A stretch of 59,403 nt of DNA from DATFMP01 sp035266845 (GTDB taxonomy: Bacteria; SAR324; JACQKK01): NCBI GenBank assembly GCA_035266845.1, contig DATFMP010000101.1, positions 1 to 59,403 on the forward strand, read 5' to 3'. Under the pieces are notes generated by a model, which did not search any database, was not told where the DNA came from, and saw only the letters and a list, made by a program, of their open reading frames with translations. Within the stretch, counting starts at the first letter, position 1, and each line of letters starts with the position of its first letter. Below, in pieces: positions 27,788 to 39,983 of the stretch. The position numbers and the translations under genes are program-made.

Positions 27788-28572
27788 CTAGGCCCGGCCT
27801 CGCTCGCTGAGCCACGCCACGCCGGCCACCTGGTACGTCAATACCACGGGCAGCAGCAGCCAGCCCAGCCAAGGCACCATGGCCAGCAGCACAGGCAGGG
27901 TGCCCGCGCGCAGGGTCCACCAGGACAGGCCGTGCCGCAACGCGCCCAGGTTCTCGCCACGGGTAGTGCGCACGGCCAGGTAAGGCTCGCGTACCTCCCA
28001 GCCCATCATGTAGCTGGCCAGGCCGAATACCAGGAACGGCCCCGCCAGGGGCACGAAGCCCAGCAGCAGGGACAGCACCGCCAACCCCAGCATCAGCGCG
28101 CTATCGCGCACGGCGTGCGCGAGACTGCCCACCCAGGCCCGCAGGCTGAAGGGCGCCTCGGTGGCCGCCCCGCCCCGCGCATGGGCGGCGACGCGGCCCG
28201 CCAGGGCCTCGAACCACAGGCTCAGCAGCGAGAGGCTGATCACCAGCGACAGCAGCAGCGTGGCCGCCAGCAGCAGCCACTCCCCCAGCCACACCAGCCC
28301 GTTTGCCAGCGGCAGCAGCAGGTCCAGGAAGAAGTTCCCCGCCGAATCCAGGTGCGCCAGGTTTTGCGAGAGCGGCTGCACCAGGAAGCGATACACCACC
28401 CCCATCACCACGGCGCCAATGACGATGAACAGGCCGTACAGCAGCAGGAAGCCCTTGATGAGCAGCCAGCGCAGACCGGGCACTTGTCGGAAGGCCTCGC
28501 GGCCCGCGCCCAGCAGCGCGATCGGCCCGGCGCGCGTGACCGCCAGTGGGCTCGGGACGCCGCCGGTCTCAG

Positions 28573-28576
<4 letters not shown>
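27788..28576 (-). CDS. EI24 domain-containing membrane protein
   Basis: The 262-aa inner-membrane protein belongs to the EI24/CysZ-like superfamily. It has about four to six hydrophobic segments (residues ~42-65, ~85-125, ~160-195, ~230-255) and the SLWFEALAGRVAAHARGG and GFVPLAGPFLVFGLASYMMGWE stretches typical of EI24 proteins. CysZ is a sulfate channel, but most EI24 proteins are uncharacterised, so transport is only a possibility. Its start overlaps the carB stop by four bases, so it is translationally coupled to carB. Confidence 0.8.
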
Positions 28577-31818
<3,242 letters not shown>

Positions 31819-32097
31819 CGTCTGGAAGAATCGGGGTACGAAATTCTCGGAACTGGCTGCATCCGGCGGGGCTGTCCGTGGCCGTGTCCACCGGGCGGTC
31901 GGGCTGGCCGGGACCTTTTGCTAGCCTACCCAAACCCGCGGGGAATTGCACCACGATTCTCTTGGCGCACACCCGCCGGCACGGCTGGCGGCACGCTGAC
32001 GCCGGGTGAGGCCCGGCCGCTCGCGTCCCTTCCCGCCCCGCGACTATCTGTGGCACAATGGAGCGTCGCGCGCTCGCCTGCAAAGGAGGCCTTGGCC

Positions 32098-32622
32098 ATG
32101 TTCTGGCTTAAGATCGTCGCGAAGATCCTCAACACGCTGAAAGAAGGCGCCACGCCGGCGCAGATCGCACTGGGCTTCGTGCTGGGCTGGGCCATCGGCC
32201 TGGTGCCGGGCTGGCCGGTGCAGGTGTGGCTGCTGCTGCTCTTGCTGCTGGTGCTGCAGGCGAACATCACCATGGCCTTGGTGGGAGCGGCCATCGCCGC
32301 CGCGCTGGCCTGGGTGTTCGATCCCCTGCTGGATGCGCTGGGGGCGGCGGTGCTGCAGGCGGGCTCGCTGCAGGGCCTGTTCACGCGGCTCTACAACTCG
32401 CCGCCTTGGAGCCTCACGCGCTTCAACAACACCGTGGTGATGGGCGCCTCCATCGCGGCCGTGGTGACCGCGATCGTGCTCTTCCCGCTCATCCTGCGGG
32501 GCGTGCGGGCGTATCGCGAGCGCCTGTTGGCGCGCATTGACACGTTCCGCATCGTGCAGGTGCTCAAGGGCACCAAGCTCTTCGGTCTCTATCGCCGCCT
32601 GCAGGAGCTGGGGCTCGTATGA
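32098..32622 (+). CDS. TIGR03546 family membrane protein
   Basis: The 174-aa inner-membrane protein has about three to four hydrophobic segments (residues ~20-60, ~62-90, ~120-145) with a basic C-terminal tail. Its sequence (FWLKIVAKILNTLKEGATPAQIALGF...) fits TIGR03546, a DUF2062-related family of unknown function found beside TIGR03545 genes. AAAGGAGG stands eight bases before the ATG. The next gene, TIGR03545-like, overlaps its stop by four bases, so the two proteins are probably made in coupled amounts and act together at the envelope. Confidence 0.8.
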   Translation: MFWLKIVAKILNTLKEGATPAQIALGFVLGWAIGLVPGWPVQVWLLLLLLLVLQANITMALVGAAIAAALAWVFDPLLDALGAAVLQAGSLQGLFTRLYNSPPWSLTRFNNTVVMGASIAAVVTAIVLFPLILRGVRAYRERLLARIDTFRIVQVLKGTKLFGLYRRLQELGLV

Positions 32623-34466
32623 TGATCCGCAAGACCGGCCTGTTCCTGCTCATCGTTGTGCCCGCCGTGGTGCTGGTGTGGGTGTACCTCGCCCGCAACG
32701 CCATCGTCACCGGCGTAGCGACCTACTCGCTGCAGAAGATGCTGGGCACACCCGTGCAGATGCAGGGGGTGGATCTGGACCCCTTCGCCATGCGCGCGAC
32801 GTTCCAGCGCCTGCGCATCCAGGGCCGCGACGATCCCAAGAGCTGGCTGCTGGTGGCCGGTCCCGCGCGCTTCGATCTCAACGGCGCGCAGCTCTTCGCG
32901 CGCAAGTTCGTCGTGGACGAGCTTCGGGTGGACGGTCTCGGCTTTGGCGTGCCGTGCCCGGACTGCAAGCCGCCACCGCCCGCACCCCCTCCGCCGCCAT
33001 CCCAGGCCGCGCCACCCGCCACGGAGGGCAAGGGCGGCGGCTGGTCGCTGCACATCCCCCTGCCCGAGCTGAATCTGGAGGCGCTCAAGCAGGAGCTGGA
33101 CGTGGAGCGCATCACCAGCGGTCAGAAGCTGGGCTCGCTACAGGCGCTGGACCAGGCACAAACCGATGGCAAGGCCCGCATCGCCGGCCTGCAGCAGCGC
33201 TATGAGCGGCTCGCTACCCAGGCGCGCCTGGACGCCATCGAAAAGCAGGTCAACGCGCTGGACTTCAAGTCCAAAGACCCCCGCAAGCTGAAGGAGGCCC
33301 TGGACGGACTGAAGGACGCCTCGGCGAAGGCCAAGGCCCTGCAGTCGGAGACGCAGGCCCTCGTGCGCGACGTGCGAGCCGAGCCCGGCCACGTGAAGGC
33401 GGACTTTGCCCGGGTGGACCAGGAACTGGACGCGGACGTGGCGGCGGCCTCTCGGCTGGCGCACCTGGGCGGGTTGAATGCGGGGCAGGTGGGTGAGCTT
33501 GTGTTCGGCAAGGTGGTGCTGGAGCGCTTCAACTGGGTGCTGGCCCAGTTCCGACGGGTGCGCGGCATGCTCTCGTCGGACGCGCAGCCCGTGCAGAAGC
33601 CTTCCCGTGGCGCGGGCCGGCTCATCAGCTACCCGGTCACGGGGCGCGCCTACCCGGGCTTTCTGGTGGATACCATCGCCTTCAGTGGCAGCGGCGTGGA
33701 TGCCGCCGGCGGGGAAACCCTGCGCTACACCGGCCAGCTCACCGGGCTCAGCTCGGATGCCCGCGTGTACGGCAAGCCCATGCTGCTGGACGCCACGGCA
33801 GCCGGCAAGAGCGGGGAGAACTGGGTGGTGCGCGGCAGCTTCGATCACCGCACCAGCCCGGGCCAGGATCAGATCGCGGCGCAGGGCCACGGCGTGCGCC
33901 TGGGTGACGTGAAGCTGAGCGGCGGTTCGCTGCCCGAGCGAGCCACCTCGCGCGATGCAGACGTGAACCTGCAAGCCACGCTGCGCGGCTTTGCCGTGGC
34001 GGCGGCCCTGCGCATCGATGCGAACCAGGTGCAGTTCGTGTTCGGCAAGGAGGCGGCGGACAACGCCACGCAGCGCAACATCCGCGAGCTGTTCGCCGGC
34101 TTCGACCGCGTGCAGCTTGAGGCGACCCTGGGCGGCACGCTGACCCAGCCCAAGGTGCACATCTCCTCCAGCATTGACGAGCAGTTCTCCAAGCGCCTGC
34201 AATCCCTGGTAGGCAAGCGCCAAGCGGAGGCCCAGGCGAAGATCCGCACGCAGATCTCTCAGCGGGTGGAGGCCCAGCGGGCTCAGGTGCGCAAGGCACT
34301 CGACGACCAACTCTCGCCGCTGCAGGCGCAGGTGCAGGCGGCGCAACAGAAGGTGCAAGCTCTCCAGGAGCAGCTCGCCCGCCGGCAGGCGGAGGTGGAA
34401 GCAGCCGCCAAAGGGAAGGCTGCCAGCAAGGTCGAGGACCTCAAGGCGCGCCTGCGCCGGCGCTGA
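32619..34466 (+). CDS. TIGR03545 family AsmA-like envelope protein
   Basis: The 615-aa protein has one N-terminal membrane anchor (about 7-25) and a long presumably periplasmic body. The part after the anchor (VATYSLQKMLGTPVQMQGVDLDP...) recalls the start of AsmA-family proteins. A Cys-x-x-Cys plus proline run follows (about 108-125), then a helical coiled-coil region (about 150-270), a beta-rich central part (about 325-510), and a C-terminal coiled coil rich in Gln/Ala/Lys (about 515-610). I assign it to TIGR03545 from the pattern and from the TIGR03546 partner it overlaps by four bases. Function is unknown; lipid handling between membranes is inference from the AsmA-like look. Confidence 0.75.
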   Translation: MMIRKTGLFLLIVVPAVVLVWVYLARNAIVTGVATYSLQKMLGTPVQMQGVDLDPFAMRATFQRLRIQGRDDPKSWLLVAGPARFDLNGAQLFARKFVVDELRVDGLGFGVPCPDCKPPPPAPPPPPSQAAPPATEGKGGGWSLHIPLPELNLEALKQELDVERITSGQKLGSLQALDQAQTDGKARIAGLQQRYERLATQARLDAIEKQVNALDFKSKDPRKLKEALDGLKDASAKAKALQSETQALVRDVRAEPGHVKADFARVDQELDADVAAASRLAHLGGLNAGQVGELVFGKVVLERFNWVLAQFRRVRGMLSSDAQPVQKPSRGAGRLISYPVTGRAYPGFLVDTIAFSGSGVDAAGGETLRYTGQLTGLSSDARVYGKPMLLDATAAGKSGENWVVRGSFDHRTSPGQDQIAAQGHGVRLGDVKLSGGSLPERATSRDADVNLQATLRGFAVAAALRIDANQVQFVFGKEAADNATQRNIRELFAGFDRVQLEATLGGTLTQPKVHISSSIDEQFSKRLQSLVGKRQAEAQAKIRTQISQRVEAQRAQVRKALDDQLSPLQAQVQAAQQKVQALQEQLARRQAEVEAAAKGKAASKVEDLKARLRRR

Positions 34467-34641
34467 GCCGACCCGTCTGACATCCGCCCATCCTGGCCGG
34501 AGCGGGCCGAAGCCGCGCCCAGAGCCACGCCGGCCATTTGGTGTCTGGGTCACAGACTTGTAGTGACCGCCCCGGCCACACTGGTGCGATGAACCTGAGC
34601 GCACACCCACCATCCGCCTTCCGCAACGGCCCGAGCGACCG

Positions 34642-35484
34642 ATGAGCGATTACCTGCTGCAGCACGAGGGCCCGATCCGGCTCGTCTTCTTCTTCGGCAT
34701 CTTCGCCGCCGTGGCCATGTGGGAGCTGCTGGCGCCGCGCCGGCGCCTGACCACCTCCAAGGCCGTGCGCTGGTCGAGCAATCTGGGCATCGTGGTGCTG
34801 AACACGCTGCTGCTGCGCGCGGCGTTTCCTGTGCTGGCCGTGGGCATGGCGGGCTTGGCCGTGCAGGAGGGCTGGGGCCTGCTGAACCGTGTGGCGCTGC
34901 CAGGCTGGCTGGCGTTTGTGCTGGCGGTGGCGGCGCTCGATCTTGTGATCTACCTGCAGCACGTCATGTTCCACGCCGTGCCCGCGCTGTGGCGGCTGCA
35001 CCGCATGCACCACACAGACCTGGACTTCGACGTCACGACGGGCGCCCGCTTCCACCCGATCGAGATCGGGCTTTCGATGGGCATCAAGCTGGCGGCCGTG
35101 GTGCTACTGGGGGCCTCGCCCGTGGCGGTGCTGGTGTTCGAAGTGCTGCTGAACGGCACGGCGATGTTCAACCACGGCAACATCCGCCTGCCGCTGGTGC
35201 TGGACCGGTGGCTGCGGCTGCTTGTGGTCACGCCGGACATGCACCGCGTGCATCACTCGGTGCACCCGGGCGAGACCAACAGCAACTTCGGCTTCAACCT
35301 GCCCTGGTGGGATCGCCTGCTGGGCACATACCGGGCCCAGCCCCGCGAAGGCCACGAGGGCATGACCATCGGCATCTCCCAGTTTCGCGATCCCCGCGAG
35401 TTGAGGCTGGATCGCCTGCTCAGCCAGCCCTTTCGCGGCGATGCCAGCGGCTATGCCATTACCCGCTGGGGCAACTCGGCGTGA
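34642..35484 (+). CDS. sterol desaturase / fatty acid hydroxylase family protein
   Basis: The 280-aa membrane protein has the histidine clusters of di-iron membrane hydroxylases: HVMFH (H107, H111), HRMHH (H120, H123, H124), FNHGN (H178) and HRVHH (H201, H204, H205). Around them are about four transmembrane segments (~12-30, ~47-70, ~87-107, ~147-172). These enzymes hydroxylate or desaturate lipid chains with O2. The substrate is unknown; bacterial members often act on fatty acids or hopanoid-like lipids. The ATG at 34642 has only a weak upstream purine stretch. Confidence 0.88.
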   Translation: MSDYLLQHEGPIRLVFFFGIFAAVAMWELLAPRRRLTTSKAVRWSSNLGIVVLNTLLLRAAFPVLAVGMAGLAVQEGWGLLNRVALPGWLAFVLAVAALDLVIYLQHVMFHAVPALWRLHRMHHTDLDFDVTTGARFHPIEIGLSMGIKLAAVVLLGASPVAVLVFEVLLNGTAMFNHGNIRLPLVLDRWLRLLVVTPDMHRVHHSVHPGETNSNFGFNLPWWDRLLGTYRAQPREGHEGMTIGISQFRDPRELRLDRLLSQPFRGDASGYAITRWGNSA

Positions 35485-35611
35485 AACATTCGCCGCCCTT
35501 ATCCAGACTACCCTTGCAGTGACCCGTGGCATGCGCCTGCGCATCCCGCCCCGCACGGGCCGGCGCCGCATCGCCACTCTGCACCCCCCTTGCTCGTCCG
35601 AGAGTTTGTGC

Positions 35612-36322
35612 ATGAATCGTAAGCTGCTGTTGCGCCTTGGGCTGCTGGCGCTGATCGTCACCGGCATTGCCCTGGGTATCGTCTACCGCGAGCACTTCGC
35701 ACCCGAGCGCCTGGAGGCGTGGATCGGCGCGCTTGGGGTGTGGGCCCCGCTCGTGTACATCGGGGTGTACCTGATCGGCCCCGCGCTGTTCGTGCCCGGC
35801 GCGGCCATTACCATCGCCGGGGGCGCGCTGTTCGGACCCGTGTGGGGCGTGCTGTACGTGCTGGTGGGCTCCGTGGGCGGGGCCACGCTGGCCTTCGTGA
35901 TCGCGCGCTACCTGGCCGGCGATTGGGTGGAGCAGCGCGCCAGCGGCGTGCTGCGCCAAGTGAAGGAAGGCGTGGAGGCAGAGGGCTGGCACTTCGTGGC
36001 CTTCACGCGCCTCGTGCCGCTGTTCCCGTTCAGCCTGCTCAACTATGCGCTGGGCCTCACGCGCATCCGCCTGCTGACCTACGTCATCACATCCGCCATC
36101 TGCATGCTGCCGGGCATCGCGGGGTACGTGTATCTGGGCTATGCGGGGCGCGAAGCCTTGCTGGGCGGGGAAAATCTCCTGCGCAAGATCAGCATCGCCG
36201 TGGCTGTTTTTGCCGCATTGGTGTTCCTGCCGCTGCTCGTGCGGCGCCTGCGCGCCATGCGCCGGCGATCCGTCGCAGCCGCAGGCGGGCCCCCGGCCGA
36301 GGCTGGCACACCGCGGGCGTGA
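35612..36322 (+). CDS. TVP38/TMEM64 family inner-membrane protein
   Basis: The 236-aa protein is a DedA-superfamily (SNARE-associated/VTT) membrane protein. It shows the signature GPALFVPGAAITIAGGALFG (two reentrant-type helices, about 57-76), then the GGATLAFVIARYLAGDWV region and FTRLVPLFPFSLLNYALGLT. The last 25 residues form a basic, soluble tail. Related proteins are lipid scramblases or flippases; the exact role here is not known. The ATG at 35612 has a weak ribosome-binding site; the in-frame extension to 35441 overlaps the previous gene and is rejected. Confidence 0.9.
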   Translation: MNRKLLLRLGLLALIVTGIALGIVYREHFAPERLEAWIGALGVWAPLVYIGVYLIGPALFVPGAAITIAGGALFGPVWGVLYVLVGSVGGATLAFVIARYLAGDWVEQRASGVLRQVKEGVEAEGWHFVAFTRLVPLFPFSLLNYALGLTRIRLLTYVITSAICMLPGIAGYVYLGYAGREALLGGENLLRKISIAVAVFAALVFLPLLVRRLRAMRRRSVAAAGGPPAEAGTPRA

Positions 36323-36494
36323 GATACCCTCCGAACACGCGGGGCTGGAATGAAGGCGCACTCGCCGAGCCCCCACGCACCGGGGAACGGCGTCGCAATT
36401 TGCCAAACGTGCCAATCGTGGTACCCTAGGGATTAACGATTTTTCACCTGCCTCGGAGATATGGCAAGGTGGCGCCGTTCGCCACGCTTTGACC

Positions 36495-37601
36495 ATGATC
36501 CCCGCCGAACAGACTCCCACCGAAGCCGAGCCGAAGGTATCCATGCGGGGATTGCTGCCCGGGTGGCTGCGCATTGCCTTGTCCGCGAGTGCCGCCGTGC
36601 TGGCGGGTCTGGTGCTGCTGGCTGCGTCGCTGGGTTTATCCAGCGCGCTGCAGCTGCGCGATACGCTGCCCGTGGAGACAGCAGTGCCGCTCCGGGCAGA
36701 CCTCAGCGCGACGGCACACGAGCGGCCCCAGCACCGTGTGATCGTGCACCTGCGCGATTCCTCGGCGGCCCTGGCTGCCTACTTCCGCAAGCTGGACTAC
36801 GGTCTGCGGCAGGTGCGCCAGGACGGCGCGGAAGTGCCGCGGGTGTATGTGCCCGTGCTGCCCAAGGACCTGCAACACGTGCAGCCCATCGAGCGCCGCA
36901 AGTCGCTATTCGTACGCATTGTGCTGCCCCTGGTGCTGAAGGAGAACGAGCGCCTGCGCCGCGACCATGTGCGGCTCCAGAAGATCCAAACCGAGCTGCG
37001 CGAAGGCGCCAAGCTGGGACCAGAGCCGCAGGCCTGGCTGGAGCGCCAGTATGAGGACTACAACGTGCAGACTGGCCAATTCGCCAAGCTGCTGCGGCGG
37101 GTGGACACGATCCCGCCCAGCCTCGCGCTGGCCCAGGCGGCCAAGGAGAGCGCCTGGGGCACGTCGCGCTTTGTGCGCGAGGGCAACGCGCTCTTTGGGA
37201 TGTGGACGTGGTCCGATGACGTGCCCGGCATCGTTCCGCTGGAACGCGACGAGGATGCTCGCCATCGGGTGCGCGCCTTCGATTCGCTTGCCGAGAGCGT
37301 GCACGTCTACATGCACATGCTGAACACTCACTGGGCCTATCGCGAATTCCGCGAGCGCCGCGCGGCGATGCGCAAGGCGGGTCGGCCACCAGAGGGCCTG
37401 GCGCTGGCCAGCGCCGTGAGCCGCTATTCGCAGCAGCGCGAGCGGTACACGGTGCAACTGCGCGCACTGATCCGCGCAAACGACATGGGCGCGCTGGACC
37501 GCACGGCGCTGGGCGACGACTGGCTGCGCTCCGCCGTGGCCGCCAAGCGCACCGCGGCGCTGGGCAATACGGCGATGATCGCTCAGGAGCCGGGCAGGTA
37601 G
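36495..37601 (+). CDS. Bax-like glucosaminidase domain protein
   Basis: The 368-aa protein has an N-terminal transmembrane anchor (about 26-50) and a C-terminal glucosaminidase-like domain (about 200-330). RVDTIPPSLALAQAAKESAWGTSRFVREGNALFGMWTW is the hallmark of the Bax group (shown here as a fused description of shorter motifs: IPPSLALAQAAKESAWG and GNALFGMW). Such enzymes cleave the peptidoglycan glycan chain in the periplasm, with the Glu of KESAWG as the likely catalytic residue. The segment between anchor and domain (50-195) is charged and helical. Its 3' end overlaps the convergent deacetylase gene by 19 bases. Confidence 0.88.
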   Translation: MIPAEQTPTEAEPKVSMRGLLPGWLRIALSASAAVLAGLVLLAASLGLSSALQLRDTLPVETAVPLRADLSATAHERPQHRVIVHLRDSSAALAAYFRKLDYGLRQVRQDGAEVPRVYVPVLPKDLQHVQPIERRKSLFVRIVLPLVLKENERLRRDHVRLQKIQTELREGAKLGPEPQAWLERQYEDYNVQTGQFAKLLRRVDTIPPSLALAQAAKESAWGTSRFVREGNALFGMWTWSDDVPGIVPLERDEDARHRVRAFDSLAESVHVYMHMLNTHWAYREFRERRAAMRKAGRPPEGLALASAVSRYSQQRERYTVQLRALIRANDMGALDRTALGDDWLRSAVAAKRTAALGNTAMIAQEPGR

Positions 37602-38638
37602 AACTGCGCGCCGAACCAGCGCCAGCGGCCATCGGGCCCGGGCAACGTGCAGTTGATGCGCGAACGCCCCGGTGGGAAAGGCTGCACGGGGCGCCCCTCC
37701 ACCCGGCGCGGGCCGATGTGCTTCAGCACCAGCTTGGGCTGCCCCGAGACGTAGCACGCCAGTCCCTCCAGACTCTCCACCCCCGCCCCCACCGTGAAGC
37801 CGAACAGCGGCGGATTGTCCTGCCGGGAGATCGGCATGTCGTTCGGAATCACGTCCTTCACGGGCAGGGGCAGCGCGTTGATGGCCAAGCGGAAGCGATC
37901 GATGGCCCCGTAGTGCTCGTCCATGGCGAAGCGCGGCAAAGTGAAGCGATCGGCGCCCGGGCCGATTACGCCGGACTGCTGGCCGAACGCCGCCTGGAAG
38001 CCCAACTCCTGCACCAGCTTGCGCAGCACGAAGCTGTACTCGCCATAGGGATAGGCGAACAGCGTCGGCCGCTGCGCGGTCTCCTGCTGGATGCGCCGAC
38101 GGGATTCCTCGATCTCCTCCCGGGCCTCCGCGCGGCCCAGTTCGATCATGTGCGGGTGGGTCACCGAATGGTCGCCCAGCGTGACCAGCCCGGAAGCCAC
38201 CAACTCCCGGAGCTGCCCCCAATTCATCAGGTCGTCGTAGCCGCGGTCCACCGCGCGCGTGGCCACGAAGATCGTGAAGGGCAGCCGGGCCGCCTTCAGC
38301 AGCGGCCACGCCTCCGTGTAGATGGTGCGGTACGCATCATCCACAGTGATGCCCACCGTGTGGTCCGGCAGGGGCGGCCCGTTGCGCAGCCGCGCGATGA
38401 TCTCCGGCACGGGCAGCACGTGGTACCGCGGCTGTTCCAGCTCGCGCAGGTGCGCGCGGAACTGATCCATACGGATGTTGGTGGAAGGATAGCGGCTGTC
38501 GCCGAAGCGGTGGTACACCAGCACCACCGCGCCGTGCGCGGCTGGCGGGCCGAGAGGTGCGTCGGCAGCCTGGGCGAGAGGTGCCCCGACCACCAGCATG
38601 GTGGCAAGACAGAGCGCAAGGCGAATGGGATGGCGCAT
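37583..38638 (-). CDS. polysaccharide deacetylase family protein
   Basis: The 351-aa precursor has a Sec signal peptide (about 1-25). The NodB homology domain shows TVDDAY (D100 and D101, catalytic base and metal ligand) and HSVTHPHM (H157 and H161, metal ligands), with AYPYGEYS as motif 3. A C-terminal extension (about 230-351) has a beta-rich look. Such enzymes deacetylate envelope glycans such as poly-GlcNAc or peptidoglycan; substrate is unknown. It is convergent with the Bax-like gene and overlaps it by 19 bases (37583-37601), consistent with both acting on the wall. Confidence 0.9.
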   Translation of the reverse strand: MRHPIRLALCLATMLVVGAPLAQAADAPLGPPAAHGAVVLVYHRFGDSRYPSTNIRMDQFRAHLRELEQPRYHVLPVPEIIARLRNGPPLPDHTVGITVDDAYRTIYTEAWPLLKAARLPFTIFVATRAVDRGYDDLMNWGQLRELVASGLVTLGDHSVTHPHMIELGRAEAREEIEESRRRIQQETAQRPTLFAYPYGEYSFVLRKLVQELGFQAAFGQQSGVIGPGADRFTLPRFAMDEHYGAIDRFRLAINALPLPVKDVIPNDMPISRQDNPPLFGFTVGAGVESLEGLACYVSGQPKLVLKHIGPRRVEGRPVQPFPPGRSRINCTLPGPDGRWRWFGAQFYLPGS

Positions 38639-38774
38639 CGGGACGGCACGGCTGCAAGCTGGACGGATATGGCCGGCCCGCCACCGGATGCGGGCCGCGG
38701 CCGGGTTACAGCCTTCAGCGTAGCACGCACATCTCGCGAGAAAAGCGGCGAGAGTCCGGTCGCAATGGCGGGAA

Positions 38775-39302
38775 TCAGTGCACGCGGATGGTGCCCTTCA
38801 TGCCGGCCTCGCGGTGCCCGGGCAGGTCGCACACCATCTCCGCCTCCAGCGGCTTGATCGGCATCAGGTACCAGTCCACGCGCCCCCCGGGGCTGATCTG
38901 GATCTCCTCCGGCCGGCCGGGCAAGGTGGCCACCTTGTGCCCGGCGGCATCGAACACCTCCACGCGCTCCGATTCCACGCCGAGCATGAACTCAGGGGCG
39001 TCGAACTCGTGCTCCACGGGCGAGACGTTGACAATGCGGAGCCGGTAGCGATGACCCACCTGGAACTCCAGGGCCGACGGTACGAACGCCATGCGGCCAT
39101 CCGGCGTGCCCAGTTCCAGGCGCACCGTGGTGTACGGGTCGGGGCCCTCGGCCCGGGCATCCTGGGCGTACGCCAACACACCGCCGGCGAAGTCCACCAG
39201 GGCCAGCCCCACCAGAATGGCCAGGATGGCGCCGAGGGCTTGCCGATGGATCGCATGGGTCGATGACGAGATCAGAGACGGGTTAGTGGACGGCTGCTGC
39301 AT
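38775..39302 (-). CDS. cupredoxin-domain (blue copper) protein
   Basis: The 175-aa protein has a single N-terminal membrane helix (about 22-46) and a periplasmic cupredoxin domain. The copper ligands appear to be H98 (in SPVEHEF), C158 (in EMVCDLPGH), H163 and M168, a complete type 1 set. It is probably an electron carrier or copper-binding protein; no partner oxidase is nearby. It lies downstream of the Fur-family gene on the same strand, 189 bases away, and has its own promoter with a Fur-like operator (39346-39390). The ATG at 39302 is used; a GTG at 39308 is an alternative. Confidence 0.88.
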   Translation of the reverse strand: MQQPSTNPSLISSSTHAIHRQALGAILAILVGLALVDFAGGVLAYAQDARAEGPDPYTTVRLELGTPDGRMAFVPSALEFQVGHRYRLRIVNVSPVEHEFDAPEFMLGVESERVEVFDAAGHKVATLPGRPEEIQISPGGRVDWYLMPIKPLEAEMVCDLPGHREAGMKGTIRVH

Positions 39303-39345
39303 GGGCACCTTCGTGTTCAGCGACTGGATGGGATGTGTTGTTAAT

Positions 39346-39358
39346 ATTGAGACTCAAT
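39346..39358. promoter_or_regulatory. Fur-like inverted repeat operator
   Basis: ATTGAGACTCAAT is a perfect 6-1-6 inverted repeat. Placed in a 19-base window it matches 11 positions of the Fur box consensus. It covers the expected transcription start of the cupredoxin promoter, where a bound repressor would block initiation. The adjacent Fur-family gene is the obvious candidate regulator (inference). Confidence 0.55.
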
Positions 39359-39361
39359 CGC

Positions 39362-39390
39362 ATAATCGTCCAAACACGTAGTTGTGTCAA
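39362..39390 (-). promoter_or_regulatory. sigma70 promoter of the cupredoxin gene
   Basis: Read on the minus strand: consensus TTGACA (39385-39390), 17-base spacer, GATTAT (39362-39367). The start of transcription would be near 39355, about 50 bases before the ATG and inside the operator-like repeat. Confidence 0.7.
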
Positions 39391-39491
39391 CCGGCTGTGA
39401 TCAAGCGGCGAGCTGTGACACACCACAGATGACAACCCAGACCATCGGAAATACTCGGGATTGCACCAGTGTGTCGCAGGTGCGGCTTCGG

Positions 39492-39983
39492 TCAGCCGCC
39501 GGCCTGCGCGCACTTGCTGCACAGGCCAAAGATGCGCAGGGAATGGTGAGAATCCTGAAAGCCGAAGTTGCTGCAGATCTCGCGCTGCAGGGCCTCCAGG
39601 CGCTCGTTGTGGAACTCGATCACGTTGCCGCAACGCGTGCAGATCAGGTGATCGTGGTGCTCACCCGGCGGCACGTGCTCGTAGAAGGAGCGGGGCGTGC
39701 CGAAGTCCAGCTTCTCCACGAGCTGACACTCGCGCAGCAGTTCCAGGGTGCGGTACACGGTGGCGCGGGAGACACGGGTGCGGCTGCCCTTGAGCCGTTC
39801 CACCAGCTCTTCCGCTTCGAAGTGCCCGCTATCGCTGAAGATCTCGTCCACCACGGCCTGACGCTGGCGCGTCAGCTTGAGGCGCTTGCTGGCCAGGAAC
39901 TCCAGAAAGGCCTCCTTCTGCATCTGACCGTGCTGGGCTCCGATGTGCCAGCGGTGATCCGGAGTGTCTTGGGGGCCGTTCAT
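39492..39983 (-). CDS. Fur family transcriptional regulator
   Basis: The 163-aa protein has the Fur winged helix (about 35-95, with SRATVYRTLELL as the recognition region) and the metal-binding dimerisation domain: HHDH (109-112), structural zinc cysteines C115/C118 (ICTRC) and C155/C158 (GLCSKC). It could be Fur, Zur or PerR by sequence alone; Fur is the commonest in this setting. The start at 39983 gives a 20-residue extension; an ATG at 39923 (MQKEAFLEFL) gives a 143-aa protein and is a real alternative, since neither has a strong ribosome-binding site. The gene is divergent from htpG. Confidence 0.9.
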   Translation of the reverse strand: MNGPQDTPDHRWHIGAQHGQMQKEAFLEFLASKRLKLTRQRQAVVDEIFSDSGHFEAEELVERLKGSRTRVSRATVYRTLELLRECQLVEKLDFGTPRSFYEHVPPGEHHDHLICTRCGNVIEFHNERLEALQREICSNFGFQDSHHSLRIFGLCSKCAQAGG

